A stretch of DNA of 64,000 nt from Anaerolineales bacterium (GCA_025056175.1 JANWWK010000033.1:1-64000); one strand, 5' to 3'. Shown: positions 1 through 9,517, numbered from the stretch's first letter. The notes: a model not told the origin generated them from the letters alone. Numbers and translations: made by a program.

Positions 1-2
1 CG

Positions 3-262
3 GCTGCGCCCGAAGTCCCGCCGTCCGCGCCGACCGCCGCTCCCTCCGATGTGCCTGACTGGCTGAGCAGCCTGCAAACGGCTGCGCCCGAAGTCCCGCC
101 GTCCGCGCCGACCGCCGCTCCCTCGGAGGTGCCTGACTGGCTGAGCGGCCTGCAGGCGGCTGTGCCCGAAGCCCCGTCCTCCGCGCCGACCACCGCTCCC
201 TCGGAGGTGCCTGACTGGCTGAGCGGTCTGCAAACGGCTGCGCCCGAAACCCCGCCGTCTGT
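3..262 (+). repeat. 78-bp tandem repeats encoding PDWL units
   Basis: Equivalent GAA codons fall at 12, 90, 168 and 246, giving an exact 78-bp period (26 codons) through at least three full units. The array runs off the left edge, so the copy number is unknown. The units are in frame and differ by a few bases. The conserved core encodes PDWLS-LQ followed by an APE-PPSAP stretch. This is a coding minisatellite, not a CRISPR: there are no unique spacers. Confidence 0.9.
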
Positions 263-1814
263 TCCTCCTTCTGCTCCCTCACCCAAACCTTTCCCCACCG
301 GTACGTTGCGAGAACTGGGGGCGCTCTCTGAACCTGAATCGTCTGCCGAAGTCCCCGACTGGCTGGCAGGGTTGACGGGGGGGACCGCGTTTTCCTTTTC
401 ATCCGAAACTGCATCGGTGCAGGAAAAGCCGGCAGAACCGGTTGCAACACCACAACCGGAATTGCCAGACCTGTCAAACGCTTCTACGCCCTCGCCTTTT
501 TCCGCTTCAGAGACGCCTTCTATTGACAGCCTCTTGATGGATATTCCGGATTGGCTGGCTGGATTTACCCCCTCTCCTGAAACCAGTCCGTCCGAACCAG
601 CTGCACCAGAGCAGACTGACCTTCAGCCGGTCGAGTTACCCTCCTGGGTGCAGGCCATGCGTCCAGTTGAAACGATGCTTACCGGCGTCGATGCAGCGGA
701 AGCAGGCGAAGAGGCCGAACAGCAAGGACCGCTCGCAGGACTTCGCAGCGTTTTGCCCTCTGTACCGGGTGTGCTTGAAATTCGCAAGCCCAAACCTTAC
801 CCGCTCAAGCTACAAGCGGGCGAAACCCAGCGCACCCAGGCTGCTCTACTGGAACGATTGCTTTCTTCTGAAACCGAATCCAAACCCGTAGCGGCGCCTG
901 AAAAAGTTCCCTTACTGCGCCCTCTGCGCTGGGTATTATTTGGACTGCTGACCCTGGCTGTCTTACTTCCTGCAATTCTTGGCAGTCGTTTCTTATCCGT
1001 GCCTGAATTGCCAACCGACCCGAACGCCCCGTTCAATCGCTTCTACGATACCCTCTCCGCTACTGTTCCCAACGATGCGCTCGTCCTGGTCGTGACCGAC
1101 TATCCACCCGGTTTTGCTGGTGAGTTGGAACAGGCTGCCGTGCCTGTAGTGACCCATCTGATGCGCAAAAACGCACGACTGACCTTCCTGTCCACATCGC
1201 CGCTTAGCATGGAAATGGGAGAGCGGTTGCTCCAGAAAAGCCGTGCCGTGTATGCCAGAAACGGTCAGCAACCGCCTTCCTACGTCGTAGGGCAGCAGTA
1301 CCTGTTTCTTGGCTATTTGCCCGGTGGCGCGGCAGGCGTCAAAGGCTTTGCCGAACAGCCGCAGAAAATGACCGGAGTCGACTCGGTCAGCGGCGATTTG
1401 TGGCAAACCGACATGTTGCGTGACAAAGTGACCGACCTTTCCGGTTTCGATGTTGTTTTGGTCATCACCGATGACCCCGATAATGGCCGTCTGTGGATTG
1501 AACAGACCGCTGGTCGCATCGGAAATACTCCTCTTCTCATGGTGACCAGCGCCCAGGCCGGGCCACTCATTCAGCCTTATGCGGCTTCAGGGCAATTGGA
1601 TGGTCTGGTCATCGGCCTGGAAGGTGGTGCGCTCTACGAAAAACGGGACTCCCAGCCGGGGCAGGTCTATCCCGGTCATATCAAAGCCCTGTATTGGGAT
1701 GGTTTTGGTGCTGCCTGGAGCATTGCTCTCCTGGCGATTCTGTTTGGCGCGTTGTGGAGTCTTGTCGAGCGCTTCCGTGCACGCAACGACGCCGTTGAAC
1801 AGGACGAGGCATAG
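3..1814 (+). CDS. PDWL-repeat membrane protein, 5' end outside window
   Basis: The frame is open from base 3, so the true start lies upstream; a GTG at 51 is internal to a repeat. The visible protein of about 603 residues begins with 26-residue Pro/Ala-rich repeats, each carrying a PDWL motif. Looser PDWL copies follow near bases 352 and 547, and a related LPSW at about 637. A hydrophobic segment near bases 920-990 is followed by a roughly 240-residue soluble domain, then a second membrane segment near 1700-1760 and a short charged tail. The topology suggests a cytoplasmic repeat region and an extracytoplasmic domain held by two membrane helices. The stop is one base before the next ATG, so it starts a tight operon. 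I do not recognise a catalytic family. The PDWL motifs may be docking peptides, which is inference. Confidence 0.8.
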   Translation, partial: AAPEVPPSAPTAAPSDVPDWLSSLQTAAPEVPPSAPTAAPSEVPDWLSGLQAAVPEAPSSAPTTAPSEVPDWLSGLQTAAPETPPSVPPSAPSPKPFPTGTLRELGALSEPESSAEVPDWLAGLTGGTAFSFSSETASVQEKPAEPVATPQPELPDLSNASTPSPFSASETPSIDSLLMDIPDWLAGFTPSPETSPSEPAAPEQTDLQPVELPSWVQAMRPVETMLTGVDAAEAGEEAEQQGPLAGLRSVLPSVPGVLEIRKPKPYPLKLQAGETQRTQAALLERLLSSETESKPVAAPEKVPLLRPLRWVLFGLLTLAVLLPAILGSRFLSVPELPTDPNAPFNRFYDTLSATVPNDALVLVVTDYPPGFAGELEQAAVPVVTHLMRKNARLTFLSTSPLSMEMGERLLQKSRAVYARNGQQPPSYVVGQQYLFLGYLPGGAAGVKGFAEQPQKMTGVDSVSGDLWQTDMLRDKVTDLSGFDVVLVITDDPDNGRLWIEQTAGRIGNTPLLMVTSAQAGPLIQPYAASGQLDGLVIGLEGGALYEKRDSQPGQVYPGHIKALYWDGFGAAWSIALLAILFGALWSLVERFRARNDAVEQDEA

Positions 1815-1815
1815 C

Positions 1816-2466
1816 ATGGAAAGCAACGAACTCATCATCGGACTGCTCAGTTTCCTGTTTACTGTGCTAATCATGAGCTATCTCATCGGCGATAGCCCTG
1901 CATTTCGCCTGGCGGTTCATGCTTTTGTTGGCGTAGCCGCCGGCTACGTCACGGCAACGGTTTTTCGCCAGGTCGTTGTGGATAAACTCTTCCTGCCGTT
2001 ATTGGTGGGTTCTCCGCTTGACCGCGTTTTGATGTTGTTCCCACTGACCTTGAGCATCCTTTTGCTGGCAAAGCTATCGCCTGCACTTGAGTGGTTGGGC
2101 CGCCCAGTTGTGGCCTTTCTGGTTGGTGTTGGAACGGCAACTGCTGTCGCAGGCGCGGTGCTTGGCACTTTGTTTCCCCAAATTCAGGCATCGTCTGCAA
2201 TGTTTGGGCAAAGCGCGGGCGGCATCTTATCTGGCGCGTTCATCTTGTTTGGAACGGTAACCACCATTGCTTATTTTCAGTTTACGGTGGGAAAATCCAG
2301 CGCCGGCCGGCGCGGCAGAGTGATAACTCTCCTGGCGTGGATAGGCCAGGTGTTCATCGCAATCGCTTTGGGCGCCATCTTTGCCGGCGTATTGGCGGCA
2401 GCATTGACTGCCTTTGTTGACCGTATTCAATCTATCGTCCTCTTTTTGGATTCTCTTCTTCGATAA
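1816..2466 (+). CDS. polytopic membrane protein of unknown function
   Basis: A 216-residue, very hydrophobic protein with about six predicted membrane helices and short loops, ending in a hydrophobic helix with an Arg at the C-terminus. The frame is open upstream, but ATG 1816 lies one base after the preceding stop and gives a sensible first helix, so it was chosen. It sits between the PDWL-repeat protein and the MutL-like ATPase and is probably translationally coupled to both. No conserved motif allows a functional call. A partner membrane subunit for the PDWL protein is possible from context only. Confidence 0.8.
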   Translation: MESNELIIGLLSFLFTVLIMSYLIGDSPAFRLAVHAFVGVAAGYVTATVFRQVVVDKLFLPLLVGSPLDRVLMLFPLTLSILLLAKLSPALEWLGRPVVAFLVGVGTATAVAGAVLGTLFPQIQASSAMFGQSAGGILSGAFILFGTVTTIAYFQFTVGKSSAGRRGRVITLLAWIGQVFIAIALGAIFAGVLAAALTAFVDRIQSIVLFLDSLLR

Positions 2467-2473
2467 GACGATT

Positions 2474-4222
2474 ATGCCTGCCTCTCTCGTGGATGGTAAC
2501 TCTCTGCTGGCAGTGGATATTGGCGCAGTCACGACCCGCGCCGCGTACTTCGATGTGGTCGAAGGACAGTATCGTCTGATTGGAATGGGACAATGCCCCA
2601 CCACGAATGACGGCGGTGTCCGCAATCTGGTGCTGGGCGTGCAGTTAGCGGTCGAAAACCTGCAAAACTTGCTCGGAAAACAGTTTATGGATGAAGAAGG
2701 CCGCCTGCTCATCCCCTCTCAGCCGGATGGTGCCGGTGTGGATGGTATGGTGGCTACCCTCTCGGCTGGTGCACCGATCAAGACTCTGCTGGTTGGCTTG
2801 TTACCGGAGGTTTCGCTCAAATCGATTGAAAAACTGGTTCATGCGTCTTATGCTCGCGTCCTCGATACCATCAGTCTTAATGATTCGCGTCGCCTGGATG
2901 AACAGGTCAACGCGGTCATCCGTCAAAGCCCGGAATTGATACTGATTGCTGGTGGCGTGGATGGCGGTGCAACGCATTCTATTAACAGCATCATCGAAAC
3001 CATCGGCCTGGCTGCTTATCTCATGCCCGATGGACAACGCCCGGCTATGCTTTACGCAGGCAATCGCGCTTTGGCAGGAGGCATCCGCGCCACGCTGGGC
3101 AAAATCGCTTCGGAACTGGTCATTTGTCCGAATGTGCGCCCTTCGCTTGACGTAGAAGACCTGGCTCCGGCTCAACGCGAACTCGCCAAATTGACTATCA
3201 ATATTCGCCAGCGGCAAATGCCGGAAATCGAAGAATTGCGCGTTCTCACCGGAGGGGTTGTTTTGCCGACCGCCTATGCCCAGGGACGAATGACGCGCTT
3301 CCTTTCGGTAGATGGTGAAAACAAACACATCCTGAGCGTGGATGTTGGCGCTTCAGCGGTTTCGATGGCTGCTGCTTTTGGCGAGTCTCTTTACCTGAAT
3401 GTCTTCCCCCAATTTGGGCTGGGAGAACCGCTGGCCGGATTGCTCAAATACACCACGCTGGACGAGGTTGCCCGCTGGCTGCCGGTAGAAATGCCGCTCG
3501 AAAGTGTGCGCGACTTTCTCTACCAGAAATCGCTTTATCCGCAACACCTGCCCGCCACCCATGAAGAATTGTTCCTGGAGCAGGCGATTGCCCGCCAAAA
3601 TTTGCTTCTCGCTGCTCAAGCGATGACTCAACGTCTGCCGGGCAGGTATCGGCGCACCGGAAGTTTGTTTCCCAACTTTGAACTTATCCTGGCGAGCGGT
3701 TCGGTTTTGACCAACGCGCCCACCCTGGGGCAAAAGCTGCTCCTGCTTTTGGATGCCTTGCAGCCAGCAGGCATTACCACCCTGGCGATAGACCAGAATA
3801 ACCTGCTCCCTATGCTTGGCGCGGCGGCAGAAGTCAACAGTCTGCTCCCCGTTCAGGTTATTGCTTCGGGCGCATTGGCTTATCTGGCAACCGTCATCTC
3901 TCCGGTCAGCAATTCCGCCTATGGCACGCCCATCGTGCGCGCCAAACTCATCCGTGAAGATGGCACGACGCTGACCAGTGAAGTCAACATGGGCAATCTG
4001 CAAATTCTTCCGCTCGAAAACGGGCAAACCGCTCGCCTGGAATTGCGTCCCTTGCGAAATGCAGATGTCGGTCTGGGGCCAGGACGTGCCGGCGCGCTCG
4101 ATGTCATCGGTTCCTCCCTGGGCGTCGTAATTGATGCGCGTGGACGGCCGTTACGCCTGCCCTCCGATGCAGGCGGGCGTGTGAAACTGCTCAAAAAATG
4201 GCTCAAAACAGTGGGAGGCTGA
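2474..4222 (+). CDS. MutL-like (glutamate mutase L family) actin-fold ATPase
   Basis: 582 residues. The N-terminus has a phosphate-1 type motif of the actin/Hsp70/sugar-kinase fold (VDIGAVTTRA, Asp15). A second such element (LSVDVGASAVSMA) lies mid-protein, and a LILIAGGVDGGA segment lies between them, as in the MutL/GlmL family linked to adenosylcobalamin-dependent glutamate mutase. The last 100 residues form an extra conserved C-terminal domain rich in Gly. ATG 2474 was chosen over an upstream in-frame ATG at 2414 because the latter overlaps the previous gene by about 50 bases and adds a hydrophobic leader unlike the family. No mutase subunits are nearby, so the substrate or partner is unclear. 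A structural or envelope-assembly ATPase role is an alternative. Confidence 0.8.
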   Translation: MPASLVDGNSLLAVDIGAVTTRAAYFDVVEGQYRLIGMGQCPTTNDGGVRNLVLGVQLAVENLQNLLGKQFMDEEGRLLIPSQPDGAGVDGMVATLSAGAPIKTLLVGLLPEVSLKSIEKLVHASYARVLDTISLNDSRRLDEQVNAVIRQSPELILIAGGVDGGATHSINSIIETIGLAAYLMPDGQRPAMLYAGNRALAGGIRATLGKIASELVICPNVRPSLDVEDLAPAQRELAKLTINIRQRQMPEIEELRVLTGGVVLPTAYAQGRMTRFLSVDGENKHILSVDVGASAVSMAAAFGESLYLNVFPQFGLGEPLAGLLKYTTLDEVARWLPVEMPLESVRDFLYQKSLYPQHLPATHEELFLEQAIARQNLLLAAQAMTQRLPGRYRRTGSLFPNFELILASGSVLTNAPTLGQKLLLLLDALQPAGITTLAIDQNNLLPMLGAAAEVNSLLPVQVIASGALAYLATVISPVSNSAYGTPIVRAKLIREDGTTLTSEVNMGNLQILPLENGQTARLELRPLRNADVGLGPGRAGALDVIGSSLGVVIDARGRPLRLPSDAGGRVKLLKKWLKTVGG

Positions 4223-4224
4223 CC

Positions 4225-5298
4225 ATGTTTGCGCCGCTCATTCACATTCTCCCATTGGCAACCATTCTACGCACGCGCCTGCTGCCCGTCGAGGGAAAAA
4301 TCATCATCGGCATTGGACAAAAAGTCAACCCCACCGATACGGTGGCCGAAGCCGTTGTCGGGCGTAAACATCTGGTGGTTGATGTTGCCCAAAAACTGAA
4401 CATTCCCCAACGGGATGTCCCCCGCTTTATCAAGGTCAAGAAAGGCCAGCAGGTCTCCAAAGAAGAAGTCCTGGCCGAAACACCGGGCCTGTTTGGAAAG
4501 GACGTTCTCTCTCCGGCAGCAGGAACGATTGTTGCCATCGGAAGCGGAAAAATCGTGATTGAAACCGGTGGCGCTATTTTTGAACTTCGCGCTGGTATTC
4601 CTGGCGTCATCGCGCAAACGATAGGGACGCGCGGCGTGGTCATCCGCGCAACCGGCGGCCTGATACAGGGCGTGTGGGGCAACGGAAAACTCGATTACGG
4701 TACGATGCAAAGTTTGATGGAAGGCCCCGACGAACTGTTCGACCCGACGCGGATTGACGTCAGTCTGCGTGGCACGATTCTGCTTGGCGGCCATGTCGAA
4801 TCTCAAAAAGTCTTTCAAAACGCGACAGATTTGGCTGTTCGGGGGCTGATTGTGACGAGCATGAACCCGGCCCTGCTTCAAGCCGCGCTTCAAGTGCCGT
4901 TCCCGGTGCTGGTGCTGGAAGGCTTCGGACGGCGGCCTATGACACCGGCAACCTACAAACTGCTCAGCACCAACGTCAAACGCGATATTTCTTTGAATGC
5001 TGAAATGCCCAATCGGCATAGCCCGCTCGCGCGACAAGAAACCAGCCTTCGCCCCGAAGTCTTCATCCCTTTGCCTGTTTCGCAAGAACCACCCGAACCG
5101 CGCCAGGTTGAGACCTTTGCGCCTGGTCAACCCGTGCGTGTTATGTTTCTCTCGAAGCCTGCCCGCCATGGGACGATTGTCCAATTGCGCCCCATGGCGC
5201 TTTTGCCCAACGGCCTTCAGGCCAGCGCTGCCGAAGTCCGTCTCGAAACCGGAGAACAAATTCTGGCCCCGCTCACCAATCTGGAAGTGGTGGGGTAA
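4225..5298 (+). CDS. barrel-sandwich plus KOW-like protein of unknown function
   Basis: 357 residues from ATG 4225, which has a GGGAGG Shine-Dalgarno six bases upstream; the preceding stop is at 4222. Residues 60-140 resemble a barrel-sandwich (lipoyl/RnfC-like) hybrid: KVKKGQQV is followed by LSPAAGTIVAIGSGK. No lipoyl- or biotin-type lysine motif is evident. The middle third is alpha/beta. After a Pro-rich linker, the C-terminal 50 residues look like a small KOW/SH3 barrel. It is always one step from the MutL-like ATPase here and probably belongs to the same complex, which is inference. I know no assigned function. Confidence 0.75.
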   Translation: MFAPLIHILPLATILRTRLLPVEGKIIIGIGQKVNPTDTVAEAVVGRKHLVVDVAQKLNIPQRDVPRFIKVKKGQQVSKEEVLAETPGLFGKDVLSPAAGTIVAIGSGKIVIETGGAIFELRAGIPGVIAQTIGTRGVVIRATGGLIQGVWGNGKLDYGTMQSLMEGPDELFDPTRIDVSLRGTILLGGHVESQKVFQNATDLAVRGLIVTSMNPALLQAALQVPFPVLVLEGFGRRPMTPATYKLLSTNVKRDISLNAEMPNRHSPLARQETSLRPEVFIPLPVSQEPPEPRQVETFAPGQPVRVMFLSKPARHGTIVQLRPMALLPNGLQASAAEVRLETGEQILAPLTNLEVVG

Positions 5299-5328
5299 AA
5301 TATACCGACCTATGCGAGGAGAATGAAC

Positions 5329-5997
5329 ATGGCTAACGCATTTATTTTCGATGACGAGGAAGAACCAAAGCCCGGTCAATCGTCGCAAGAATTTGCCGCC
5401 GATGAAGTGGACGAGGAAGAGGCAGGCGAAGAAGAAGGTGAAGGGAGTAACCGCACCTTCCTGTTCATTGCCATTGCGCTGGGTGTTATCATCTTGCTGA
5501 CCCTGATTTGCGGCAGTATTTTGACCTTCACGGTTTTCCTGCCTGCACAGAACAACGCCCGCGCCACGCAAACCGAACAGGCCATGCTGGCACTCAACAT
5601 GACGCAGGCCGCCGAGCAGACTGCCATCGTTCAGGCGTTTACGCCCACGCCTACCTTCACGGAAACTCCCACACCAGCGCCAACGGCCACCCCTGTGATT
5701 CTCTTCCCCACAGAGACTCCCACCACCATCGCAGTAGACCCGGCCACTGCCACCGTGCAGGCATTGGAAACGCGGCGCGCGCAAGTCAACTTGACGGCAA
5801 CCGCGCAGGCAACGGCAGGGCTGACTGGCACGCCCCGCACGGCGGTGGCTGGCGCCCTCACGGCTTCTCCCACCGCGCTCTCGCAAACCGGCTTCGCCGA
5901 TGAAGTGGGCTTGCCTGGCCTGTTCATTGCAGCGGTGATTTTGCTGGCAATCATTCTGCTTGCGCGTCGTCTGCGACAAGCGCCGCTTTCGCGCTAA
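5329..5997 (+). CDS. acidic, Thr/Pro-rich two-helix membrane protein
   Basis: 222 residues. The N-terminal 45 residues are strongly acidic and cytoplasmic by prediction. A membrane helix follows at about 46-70, then a long Thr/Pro/Ala linker and a second helix near the C-terminus ending in an Arg-rich tail. ATG 5329 is seven bases after AGGAG (5317-5321); the ATG at 5323 is only one base after it and is less likely. It closes the five-gene cluster and is followed by a hairpin. Function unknown. The linker looks like an extracytoplasmic spacer or glycosylatable stalk. Confidence 0.75.
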   Translation: MANAFIFDDEEEPKPGQSSQEFAADEVDEEEAGEEEGEGSNRTFLFIAIALGVIILLTLICGSILTFTVFLPAQNNARATQTEQAMLALNMTQAAEQTAIVQAFTPTPTFTETPTPAPTATPVILFPTETPTTIAVDPATATVQALETRRAQVNLTATAQATAGLTGTPRTAVAGALTASPTALSQTGFADEVGLPGLFIAAVILLAIILLARRLRQAPLSR

Positions 5998-6031
5998 CGC
6001 ACTGTCTCCACCCTTCCTGGCTGCTTCTTAT

Positions 6032-6060
6032 CCTGGCGCGAGAGGCTCTCCCGCGCCAGG
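6032..6060. terminator. convergent-gene terminator hairpin
   Basis: CCTGGCGCG at 6032-6040 pairs perfectly with CGCGCCAGG at 6052-6060. It lies between the plus-strand gene ending at 5997 and the minus-strand kinase ending at 6096. U-tracts on either side are weak, so efficiency is uncertain. Confidence 0.6.
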
Positions 6061-6095
6061 ATTGCTTTGTTCCATCGGGCATTTACCAGGCCAGG

Positions 6096-9000
6096 TTATC
6101 GCTTTTCTGTTTTGCGTTCCGGCTGGCGGAGTGGCACTTGCAGGAAGAACGTACTGCCTTTTCCCAGCTGACTTTCCAGCCAGACCTTGCCCCCGTGGCG
6201 TTCGGCAATAGATTTAACGATAGCCAGCCCCAGGCCGGAACCTTTTTGCTCACGGGCTTCGCGCTGTCCACCGCGATAGAATTTTTCAAACAGGCGTGGC
6301 TGGTCAATCGGCGCAATCCCGATACCGGTATCTTCTACCTCGAACTGAATTGCATCCCCGATGATTTTTAGCCGCACGCTCACCCGTCCGTCTTTAGGGG
6401 TGTATTTGATGGCGTTTTCCACCAGGTTATACATGGCTTGTTCTAACAAGGCCGAATCAGCCTCGACCAGCGGCATGGTGTTTTCGGGCATTTGCGATGT
6501 GAGCGTGATGTTCTTCTGTGCTGCCTGAGGCTGCAACGTGCTGACCACCCGCTCCACCGTGTCGGTGACCGGCACCATTTGCAGGTTCAGCCCCACACCG
6601 GCTTCGATGCGTCCCAAATCCAGCAGGTTGTTGACCATTCTCGACATATTCTCGACGCCAATCACGATTTTCTTCACGTAACCCTGCTGCTGTTCGTTCA
6701 GCGAACCGACCATCTCCAGCATGGTTGCATATCCGCGCATCAGCGTCAGCGGGGAGCGCAAATCATGGCTGACGGTGCTGACGAATTCGGTCTTGAGCGT
6801 ATCCAGCTGTTTGAAGTGCGTAATATCGCGCAAGATACAGACCCGTCCCATCGGACGACCATCGGCAACGACCGGCGAAGCGGTTGCCAGATAGACCTGG
6901 TTGTTGAGCAAAGTCACTTCTGCCGAGAGTTTATCCGGTGGGGCGTTAACGCTTAAGATGTCAATCAATGTTTGCTGTGTGATAAGTTTCTCAATGGGCT
7001 GGCCTTCCCCAGTACCTACCGCCGGCCCGAAAGCCTGCCAGGCCGCCGGGTTGGAGAGCAAAAGACGGTTATACTGGTCAGTGACCAGCACCGGGTCAGG
7101 TGTGGAAGCCAGAATGGCCGCCAATCGTTGCCGGCCTACTTCGGCGGTGCGGAACAAGTGGTTATTCGATGCCGCCAGCGCCGCCTGTCCGGCCAGCGTG
7201 GTCATAAAGCGTACATCCGTTTCCGAAAACAGGCGTGGCTGGTCGAACCCGGCCCACAAGACGCCGTAATAGCGGTTTTCGTGGCGCAAGGACATTGCCA
7301 GCAAGGAGGCCGGCATAGGACGACCGGTGCTGAGTTCCAGGCCGCGTGCGCGGAAGACATTCGTCAGAACCAGCCGTTCTTGCTGTTGCACCAGGTGGGC
7401 AATCTGTTCATCCAGGTAGGCGTATTTTTCTTTGGAAGGACCAAGCGCGAAAACGCCTCCTTTTTCCGCTTCGGCTTCATCCTCCTGCGGCGTCATCACC
7501 ACACGCACCGAATTGGCGCCGATAGCCAGCACGGCCTCCATCACCGGCTGGATGGCGTCTTGCAAATCCAGGCTGGAGGCCACCCCCTGACTGACCAGCA
7601 GAAGGCGGTTCAACTCTTCCAGGCGTGATTGCAGGCTAATGCGCATTTGCTCAAAGGCGCGCCGCAGCTGACCAACTTCATCCACGCCTTCGACCGTCAT
7701 CGCATGGTCTAATTGTCCCTGGGCAATACGTACTGCCTCACTGGACAGACTTTGTAGAGAGGTGGTAACGGCTTTGAGGCCCAACCGTAGAGAGACCAGC
7801 GCAATCAGGGCTAGCGCAACAATCATGCCCGAAAGCGGCGCAGCAATATCCAGCGCGAGTTGTTGAGCTTGCTGGGCTGGTACGGTTAAGACCACCGACC
7901 ACGCTCGTCCAGCTACTGGCTGATAATACACCAGATTGCGCGTCCCGCCCCGTCCGGTATCGTCGAAGAATCCCGCTTGTGTTTCTATTCGTCCTGTGTA
8001 AGAGGTCATCACCTGTTGTTCAGCGGAGTGATACAGGATGCGCCCGTTCTCGTCGAGTAGAATCCCCTCTCCACCCAGTTCTTGCATGGCACGCAGATTG
8101 GTGAGAATCGGTTGGAAAAACGGATTGTTGGATAAATCGGTGCGCGCAATCAGTACCCGTCCCGCTTCCGCTGCTTCTGAACTGGCTGGAATGACCGCGA
8201 TGAAGGAAATGCGGGCGGGTCGTCCTGTTTGTGCGGGTGGAATGGGATACGTTTGGCTGAGAACGCCGTTGAGTGCCAGGTCAATGCCGTTCAATTCTTC
8301 GGGATAAAGCAGCAACGACGGGGCCGTCGCCGCAGGGTAGCTTCCCACAACTTGTTTTTGTCGGTCAAATACCAGCAACTGGTCGAAGAAAGGCACCGAC
8401 CGAATTTCTTCGCTCAGCAGAGAGGAAAGCGCCTGGCCCTGTGCGGTGGCGATGTTTGGAGTGTGCGCCATTTGCAGCGCCAGGTTCTGTCCGGTTTCGA
8501 GAAAGAACGGCACACTCTGGGCGGTGAGTTCCGCTGTTCCTTTCATGCGTTTGCTGAGCATTTCGCGTGCCGAATTGCCTGCCACTACCCAGTTGCCCAC
8601 CAGCAAAGCCAGCAGCAAAAGCACCGTCAGCGCACCGGTGCCGAACAGAAAACGCGCTTCAAGGCTGCGCTCGGTTGGAGAAGGCTGGAGCGGCAGACGA
8701 CGCCCAAACCAGGCTGGAAAAGCAATTGCCAATATCTGTGTAAACAGTCCACCTATCAAAAATTCTGCGCCGATGGCTGGCGCGGCGTTGGATGTGCTGG
8801 AAACTGCGTAAATCAGGCTGTCGGCAATGGAGAGGTTGGCCGGGTCGGCGATGGTAAAGAATGCTGTAGCAATGTGAAGGGGAACGTACACAAGCGCCAG
8901 GGCCGCCGCAGCAATCAGCGGTTCGCTCAACAGGCGAAACAGGCGCGTGCGGTATCGTTGGCGGACGGCGGTGCTGAACAGACCGGCCAGCAGGGCAAGT

Positions 9001-9407
9001 TCCAGCGGCGTGAACAGGCTGTGCGAATCCCATAACAGCCGCACGGCGCCGCCGAGAAACCCGGCAAGCGCCGCCGGAAACGGCCCGAACAAACCGCCCG
9101 CAACCATCCAGGGCAGGGCCGAGAATAGCATCAGCGCAGGGTTTTTAAGCTCTTGTGGTGAGTTTGGGACTGGCAAGGCGGTTTCTGCTGGCAGGCGCAA
9201 CCCGATGGACAGCGCAAATATGGCTTGCAACACGAGCAAAACCATTACAGCCAGGAGATTGCGTTCCTGCCAGGCGGGTTGTGTATGCCACCACGACCAT
9301 AGCTTCCAGGCAAGTAGTACCGCCAGCAAAAGCCAACCTGCAATGCCGATGGCTGAGGGGAACAGCAGGACGGGGTAGGAATCGGGCAGCCAGAAGAAAA
9401 TATCCAT
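6096..9407 (-). CDS. multi-domain membrane sensor histidine kinase
   Basis: 1103 residues. An N-terminal polytopic membrane region (about residues 1-240) is followed by another helix near 255-280, a Cache-like extracytoplasmic sensor (285-510), a helix, HAMP (545-600), GAF (600-750), PAS (765-860), HisKA and HATPase. The phospho-acceptor is His881 in SHDLRSPL, the N box has Asn998, the G1 box is DTGIGI at about 1026, and the G2 box is GSGLGLA at 1056-1062, so the kinase looks intact. It autophosphorylates and passes phosphate to a response regulator; none is adjacent, so it is an orphan. The multi-helix N-terminus may sense a membrane-linked or small-molecule signal. The start is the only ATG near an extended -10 promoter. 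Confidence 0.92.
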   Translation of the reverse strand: MDIFFWLPDSYPVLLFPSAIGIAGWLLLAVLLAWKLWSWWHTQPAWQERNLLAVMVLLVLQAIFALSIGLRLPAETALPVPNSPQELKNPALMLFSALPWMVAGGLFGPFPAALAGFLGGAVRLLWDSHSLFTPLELALLAGLFSTAVRQRYRTRLFRLLSEPLIAAAALALVYVPLHIATAFFTIADPANLSIADSLIYAVSSTSNAAPAIGAEFLIGGLFTQILAIAFPAWFGRRLPLQPSPTERSLEARFLFGTGALTVLLLLALLVGNWVVAGNSAREMLSKRMKGTAELTAQSVPFFLETGQNLALQMAHTPNIATAQGQALSSLLSEEIRSVPFFDQLLVFDRQKQVVGSYPAATAPSLLLYPEELNGIDLALNGVLSQTYPIPPAQTGRPARISFIAVIPASSEAAEAGRVLIARTDLSNNPFFQPILTNLRAMQELGGEGILLDENGRILYHSAEQQVMTSYTGRIETQAGFFDDTGRGGTRNLVYYQPVAGRAWSVVLTVPAQQAQQLALDIAAPLSGMIVALALIALVSLRLGLKAVTTSLQSLSSEAVRIAQGQLDHAMTVEGVDEVGQLRRAFEQMRISLQSRLEELNRLLLVSQGVASSLDLQDAIQPVMEAVLAIGANSVRVVMTPQEDEAEAEKGGVFALGPSKEKYAYLDEQIAHLVQQQERLVLTNVFRARGLELSTGRPMPASLLAMSLRHENRYYGVLWAGFDQPRLFSETDVRFMTTLAGQAALAASNNHLFRTAEVGRQRLAAILASTPDPVLVTDQYNRLLLSNPAAWQAFGPAVGTGEGQPIEKLITQQTLIDILSVNAPPDKLSAEVTLLNNQVYLATASPVVADGRPMGRVCILRDITHFKQLDTLKTEFVSTVSHDLRSPLTLMRGYATMLEMVGSLNEQQQGYVKKIVIGVENMSRMVNNLLDLGRIEAGVGLNLQMVPVTDTVERVVSTLQPQAAQKNITLTSQMPENTMPLVEADSALLEQAMYNLVENAIKYTPKDGRVSVRLKIIGDAIQFEVEDTGIGIAPIDQPRLFEKFYRGGQREAREQKGSGLGLAIVKSIAERHGGKVWLESQLGKGSTFFLQVPLRQPERKTEKR

Positions 9408-9445
9408 AGCCGGGAACGCTGCAAGAAATGTGCCGCAACGAAATG

Positions 9446-9454
9446 ATTATAGCA
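9446..9454 (-). promoter_or_regulatory. extended -10 promoter of the histidine kinase
   Basis: On the minus strand the sequence is TGCTATAAT, a perfect extended -10, 38 bases upstream of the kinase ATG. No good -35 is seen. Confidence 0.6.
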
Positions 9455-9517
9455 TGAGCGGGTTATTTTTCCTGTTTTCGGCGCGCGGGGCGATGGTTTT
9501 CATGGCGCGCAAAATCC

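Noticed and set aside
3-262. CRISPR-like or mobile repeat at the left edge
   Set aside because: The 78-bp period is in frame and encodes a protein repeat; no spacers or inverted ends.
4267-5979. 570-codon open frame on the minus strand
   Set aside because: It lies antisense to two well-supported plus-strand genes, has no start signal and is rich in His, Gln and Arg as expected of a shadow frame in GC-rich DNA.
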